Shown in pieces: positions 4,746-7,734 of a DNA stretch of 7,734 nt. Origin of the DNA: Archaeoglobaceae archaeon (lineage in GTDB: Archaea > Halobacteriota > Archaeoglobi > Archaeoglobales > Archaeoglobaceae); the NCBI GenBank assembly GCA_027066965.1, contig JAMOMT010000147.1, positions 1-7,734 of the forward strand, written 5' to 3'. A program made the position numbers and the translations under genes. A model generated the notes under the pieces. It was given only the letters and a program-made list of their open reading frames with translations, did not search any database and was not told where the DNA came from. The first letter of the stretch is position 1. Each line of letters begins with the position of its first letter.

Positions 4746-4757
4746 AAAAAATAAAAA
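4746..4757 (-). terminator. T-rich terminator of the purine permease gene
   Basis: On the minus strand TTTTTATTTTTT follows directly after the permease stop codon at 4759-4761, matching the archaeal T-run terminator form. It also keeps the transcript from running antisense into the tRNA genes. Confidence 0.65.
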
Positions 4758-4758
4758 T

Positions 4759-6090
4759 TTAAATTAACCCTCCAAGGTAAAGGAAGTATGCCACGAACAC
4801 AGCTGCGAGAGCCCACAGCAGCGGATGGACCTCCCTCCACCTCCCTGCTACGAGCTTGAGCACGCAGTAGCTAATGAATCCAACACCTATCCCGTCGGAT
4901 ATCGAGAACGTAAATGGAATCGTCGCAAGCACGAAGAACGCTGGGAGTGCTTCTGTGTAGTCCTCGTAGTCTATACCCTTTACTATACTCATCATCAGAA
5001 ATCCAACGATTATCAGAGCGGGAGCAGTTGCACAGTCAGGAATTACCTCCGCTATAGGTGATACGAAGACGCCTATCAGTATGAAAAGCAGTCCTACGAC
5101 GAGAGCGACCATTCCTGTCCTTCCACCTTCCTCAATTCCAGCGGCACTCTCTATGTACGTTGTTACGGTGGACGTACCAAGTATAGCTCCTACGGTAGTG
5201 CCTATCGCATCCGTCAGTAGTATCTTTTCTGAGTCAGGGACCCTTCCCTGTTCGTCAAGGAATCCTGCTTTTGCACTCAGGCCTGTTACTGTTCCAACCG
5301 TGTCGAAGAAGTCGACCATGAAGAACGCGAAAACGACTCCGAACGCACCGACGCTCATCAGTCCCTTCAGATCGAGCTTCATGAACGTGTAGCTGAGAGT
5401 TGGCATAGAAAACAGGCTCTTCGGCATTGGAGCGACATGCATGGCTATTGCAAGCACCGTTGTCGTTAAGATAGATATCAGCAGAGCTCCAGGAACCTTT
5501 CTAACCATAAGGGCTGCGGCAAAGAATATGCCAAAAACTGCAAGCCACAGCTCCGGCTTTGCGAAGTTCGAAAAACCCATAGTAACGAGAGTGGCCTTGC
5601 TTCCAACGACGAGCCCAGCGTTCTTCAAACCAATCAGTGTAAGAAACAGACCTATTCCCGCACCGATCGCGTACTTCTGGGACATCGGTATGGCGTTTAT
5701 GACTTCCGTTCTCACCCTCGTGAGCGATAGAGCGATGAAGATTATACCCTCGACGAGAACAGCTGCGAGAGCTACCTTCCACGAGTAGCCCATGTTCAAG
5801 CAGACGCTGTATGCGAAGTACGCGTTGAGACCCATCCCGGGGGCTAAAGCGAACGGTTTCTTAGCATAGATTCCCATTATTATCGTCGCTATGCCTGAAG
5901 AAAGAGCTGTTGCAGTCACTATAGACGGTATAGCAGCTTTGCCCATCGCCGCACTGAGTATCGCTGGATTGACGAAGAGAATATAGGCCATAGTCATAAA
6001 CGTCGTAAATCCTGCGAGTATCTCGGTTTTCATGTTCGTTCCGTATTTCTTAAACTCGAAGAAATCCTCCAGAGCGTTCGCTAGTGACAT
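4759..6090 (-). CDS. NCS2-family purine permease, AzgA/PbuG type
   Basis: Membrane transporter for purine bases (adenine, guanine, hypoxanthine in characterised AzgA/PbuG members), probably coupled to H+ or Na+; the exact substrate cannot be read from sequence. From ATG 6090 it has 443 residues, normal for the family, and is full of hydrophobic segments, about 12 or more. Family marks are the N-terminal EILAGFTTFMTMAYILFVNP (23-42), FALAPGMGLNAYFAY (80-94), VDFFDTVGT (259-267) in the substrate-binding half, and TSTVTTYIESAAGIEEGG (306-323). The frame extends to TTG 6099 (three more residues), but ATG 6090 lies 26.5 nt after a TATA-like box and matches the usual MSxxxxLEDFFxF start. It stands alone, downstream of the DHPS-like gene on the same strand but with its own promoter and terminator. 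Confidence 0.94.
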   Translation of the reverse strand: MSLANALEDFFEFKKYGTNMKTEILAGFTTFMTMAYILFVNPAILSAAMGKAAIPSIVTATALSSGIATIIMGIYAKKPFALAPGMGLNAYFAYSVCLNMGYSWKVALAAVLVEGIIFIALSLTRVRTEVINAIPMSQKYAIGAGIGLFLTLIGLKNAGLVVGSKATLVTMGFSNFAKPELWLAVFGIFFAAALMVRKVPGALLISILTTTVLAIAMHVAPMPKSLFSMPTLSYTFMKLDLKGLMSVGAFGVVFAFFMVDFFDTVGTVTGLSAKAGFLDEQGRVPDSEKILLTDAIGTTVGAILGTSTVTTYIESAAGIEEGGRTGMVALVVGLLFILIGVFVSPIAEVIPDCATAPALIIVGFLMMSIVKGIDYEDYTEALPAFFVLATIPFTFSISDGIGVGFISYCVLKLVAGRWREVHPLLWALAAVFVAYFLYLGGLI

Positions 6091-6112
6091 GCTTCCCAAG
6101 CCAGAAGTTGAG

Positions 6113-6120
6113 TATTTAAA
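6113..6120 (-). promoter_or_regulatory. TATA-like element of the purine permease promoter
   Basis: On the minus strand TTTAAATA, a consensus-like archaeal TATA box, is centred 26.5 nt before ATG 6090. No good ribosome site precedes the ATG, so the mRNA is probably leaderless. The five-T run at 6150-6154 between this promoter and the DHPS-like stop may be a weak terminator for that gene. Confidence 0.65.
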
Positions 6121-6159
6121 GTTTGGGAGTTTTACGGTTAATTCCTTATAAAAATTTCA

Positions 6160-7629
6160 TCATTGCTTTCGTCTGAGCCGATCTAAGTTCTCAGCGGTGT
6201 AAACGCCGAAGTCGAGTTCACTATCCTGAACGTAGCTCTTCCCAAGCCTGGCCGCCATTTCAGCCTTTTCAAGCTCTCTGCCAAGGTAGGCTGCGTGGTC
6301 GAGTCTCGAAATGAGACCCATCCTTATCGCCGTCTTCGCCACGCTTTCAGCGTCCCCTCTTATCGCAACCCCGCTGTCGTGAACTGCCAGAACTTTCCCG
6401 TCCTCAATCCCTATCCTGAAGTCCCCCTTTGGATCTCTGACGAATCCCCCCGACTCCGCCTCAACTACCTCCTCGTAACTCAGTTCTCCCGCTACCTTCA
6501 GGGTCTTCTCTTTCAGAGCGAGAAGACTGAAACCGAAGTCCTTCGGAAAGCTCTTCCTGAGTTTTGCCGCTCTCGCCATGTACGTAGCAACTCTCGCCTC
6601 CATCACACTCCCTCTCGTCTTGTTGCTTGCTTCTGTCGTAAATATCGCGTTCGCTCCCACCTCTTCAGCAAGAAGTGCGAGCAAGGCGTTCATTCCTATA
6701 GAATCTGCATCGCACAGCTCGGTAACGTTTCCAGCTCCAAACAACATCGGAGTTTTTTTGTCCCTTCTTCTGTACTCAGCGTACCTTTCCAGAGAGGAAA
6801 AAAGGGAAAGGGGTGCGTCGAGTATGCAGTCCGCTATTACTTTCTTCCCTTTATTTCTCGCAAAGTTCACGAGTTCGAGTAACTCCCCGACATTTCTACT
6901 TACAATTACAACCGCCTGATCTCTCACGATGTCGAGAGCTTTCAAGTTCTCTCTGCCAACACTCATGACCATGTGCACTCCTGCTTCCACACACATCTCT
7001 ATCACCTTCTCGTTAAAGGTATCGACGCTTACGGAATCGAAGCAGTCGAGAACTACTTTCACTGCCTTTACGGCTTTCTCCGCGTCGCATCCAACTGGAA
7101 TTCCAACGTCTATTACATCTGCGTTCTTAGAGTAGTATTCCACCTTCTCAACGAGTTCGTCCCTATCCATCTCTGGGGCGTCAACTATCTCTGCGACGAC
7201 CTTCATCCTACCCTCGCCTATAACTGCCTTACCAACCTCAACTGCGTACTCCACTCCGCTCCTGTCGCTATCGACGAGCTCAATTATCTCTTCAGCCATA
7301 ACAAAAGATAGCAGCCTGCAGGCTGGAGTTCTGTGAGAGAGTTCTATCCTGTCCAGATTTCTGAGAACCGCAGGTAAGTCGGCAGCGTGAACACTTCCAA
7401 GCCTAACCTTAACTCCCGTTTCTCTCTCCACCTTCTCCCAGTCTCCCTTCGCGTTTCCAGGGAGCAAAACTAGGTCGTATTTTGAAAGGTCCAGCCCCCT
7501 AAGGTGCTTTGGAGTTACGAAAGCAGCGACGTCAACATCGGCCACGAACACCTCAGCATCCTCGAACTTCTTCACCGCCCTTTTAACTTCTTCAGCTGCA
7601 AGTCTGCCTGTTACCACGAGGACTTTCAT
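6160..7629 (-). CDS. archaeal dihydropteroate synthase-like protein (DUF6513/TIGR00284 type)
   Basis: A 489-residue protein of the archaeal DHPS-related family typified by M. jannaschii MJ0107, found in organisms that make tetrahydromethanopterin and suspected to act in pterin condensation there; the reaction has not been settled to my knowledge. Residues 1-110 form an N-terminal domain starting KVLVVTGRLA with a VLLPGNAKGDW loop (54-64), as in DUF6513. A pterin-binding TIM-barrel-like domain follows: VVAEIVDAP (144-152), DVIDVG (171-176), SVDTFN (201-206), GAGNVTELCDADS (298-310) and TTEASNKTRGS (331-341). The SVDT strand matches bacterial DHPS, whereas the rest is diverged. The C-terminal 100 residues form a separate domain seen in this family (possibly DUF4346). 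ATG 7629 is chosen over TTG 7656, which adds nine residues and has no ribosome site. No TATA-like box lies 27 nt upstream; the preceding gene ends 32 nt before the ATG, suggesting an operon. Confidence 0.9.
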   Translation of the reverse strand: MKVLVVTGRLAAEEVKRAVKKFEDAEVFVADVDVAAFVTPKHLRGLDLSKYDLVLLPGNAKGDWEKVERETGVKVRLGSVHAADLPAVLRNLDRIELSHRTPACRLLSFVMAEEIIELVDSDRSGVEYAVEVGKAVIGEGRMKVVAEIVDAPEMDRDELVEKVEYYSKNADVIDVGIPVGCDAEKAVKAVKVVLDCFDSVSVDTFNEKVIEMCVEAGVHMVMSVGRENLKALDIVRDQAVVIVSRNVGELLELVNFARNKGKKVIADCILDAPLSLFSSLERYAEYRRRDKKTPMLFGAGNVTELCDADSIGMNALLALLAEEVGANAIFTTEASNKTRGSVMEARVATYMARAAKLRKSFPKDFGFSLLALKEKTLKVAGELSYEEVVEAESGGFVRDPKGDFRIGIEDGKVLAVHDSGVAIRGDAESVAKTAIRMGLISRLDHAAYLGRELEKAEMAARLGKSYVQDSELDFGVYTAENLDRLRRKQ

Positions 7630-7661
7630 GTCAACCACTTTACACCACTCTACCAAGGGTC

Positions 7662-7734
7662 TCAGGGCTCTACGACAGTCCCAACGCTCACGTCTCCTCT
7701 AACAACCCTTTCGAGGTTCTCCGGTGTGCCAAGA
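7662..7734 (-). CDS. C-terminal end of a probable amino-acid-kinase-fold protein (truncated by window edge)
   Basis: On the minus strand the frame entering from the window edge gives 23 residues, LGTPENLERVVRGDVSVGTV followed by VEP, then a TGA stop. The pattern PENL-x4-R-G-x4-GT-x-V resembles the end of amino-acid-kinase-fold enzymes such as archaeal UMP kinase or isopentenyl phosphate kinase; the related methanofuran kinase MfnE is another option. Too little is visible to choose. It lies 32 nt upstream of the DHPS-like ATG and probably shares its transcript. Confidence 0.55.
   Translation of the reverse strand, partial: LGTPENLERVVRGDVSVGTVVEP

Noticed and set aside
6295..6882. 195-codon plus-strand open frame opposite the DHPS-like gene.
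   Set aside because: It lies wholly antisense to a well-supported conserved gene, has no ribosome site or promoter, and its composition (Arg, Ser, His rich) is that of a shadow frame.
1..7734. CRISPR array, insertion sequence, prophage or integrated element.
   Set aside because: No regularly spaced repeats, transposase or integrase, or terminal inverted repeats were found; the 13-bp repeat at tRNA-Arg is the only trace that could hint at past integration, and nothing else supports it.

Overview
The window looks like archaeal chromosome, most likely a euryarchaeon close to Archaeoglobus/Ferroglobus/Geoglobus. The evidence is an archaeal DacZ-type diadenylate cyclase, a dihydropteroate-synthase-like protein of the tetrahydromethanopterin-using lineages, ArgJ, tRNAs without an encoded CCA, T-run terminators, and AT-rich TATA elements set about 27 nt before start codons. 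The genus-level guess is inference from gene content, not from a database comparison.

Layout, left to right. (1) The C-terminal part of a cysteine-rich radical SAM/SPASM protein (+, cut by the window edge). (2) A DacZ-type c-di-AMP synthase (+) with its own promoter. (3) argJ, the ornithine acetyltransferase of arginine biosynthesis (+). (4) A small ASCH-domain protein (-), convergent with argJ, 18 bp apart. (5) After a divergent promoter region with short helically spaced repeats, a YjbQ/UPF0047 protein followed by rlmE/FtsJ-type 23S rRNA 2'-O-methyltransferase (+), probably one operon. (6) tRNA-Thr(UGU) and tRNA-Arg(CCU) (+), 69 nt apart. (7) An AzgA/PbuG-like purine permease (-). (8) A dihydropteroate-synthase-like protein (-), preceded by the last 23 codons of an amino-acid-kinase-like gene (-), cut by the window edge.

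Most of the window is ordinary housekeeping and salvage metabolism. No CRISPR array, insertion sequence, phage or defence cassette is visible. The clearest new information is regulatory. Four genes (dacZ, argJ, the ASCH gene, the purine permease) share the same geometry: an AT-rich TATA-like octamer centred 26.5-27.5 nt before an ATG, implying leaderless or near-leaderless mRNAs. This moves two start codons downstream of the longest open frame. The genes lacking such a box (yjbQ, rlmE, the DHPS-like gene) either have a Shine-Dalgarno sequence or follow another gene closely. Other points worth a look are the 10-bp-spaced repeats around the ASCH promoter, a perfect 13-bp tandem duplication running into the 5' end of tRNA-Arg, and a 9-nt tRNA-Thr trailer complementary to that tRNA's own anticodon arm.
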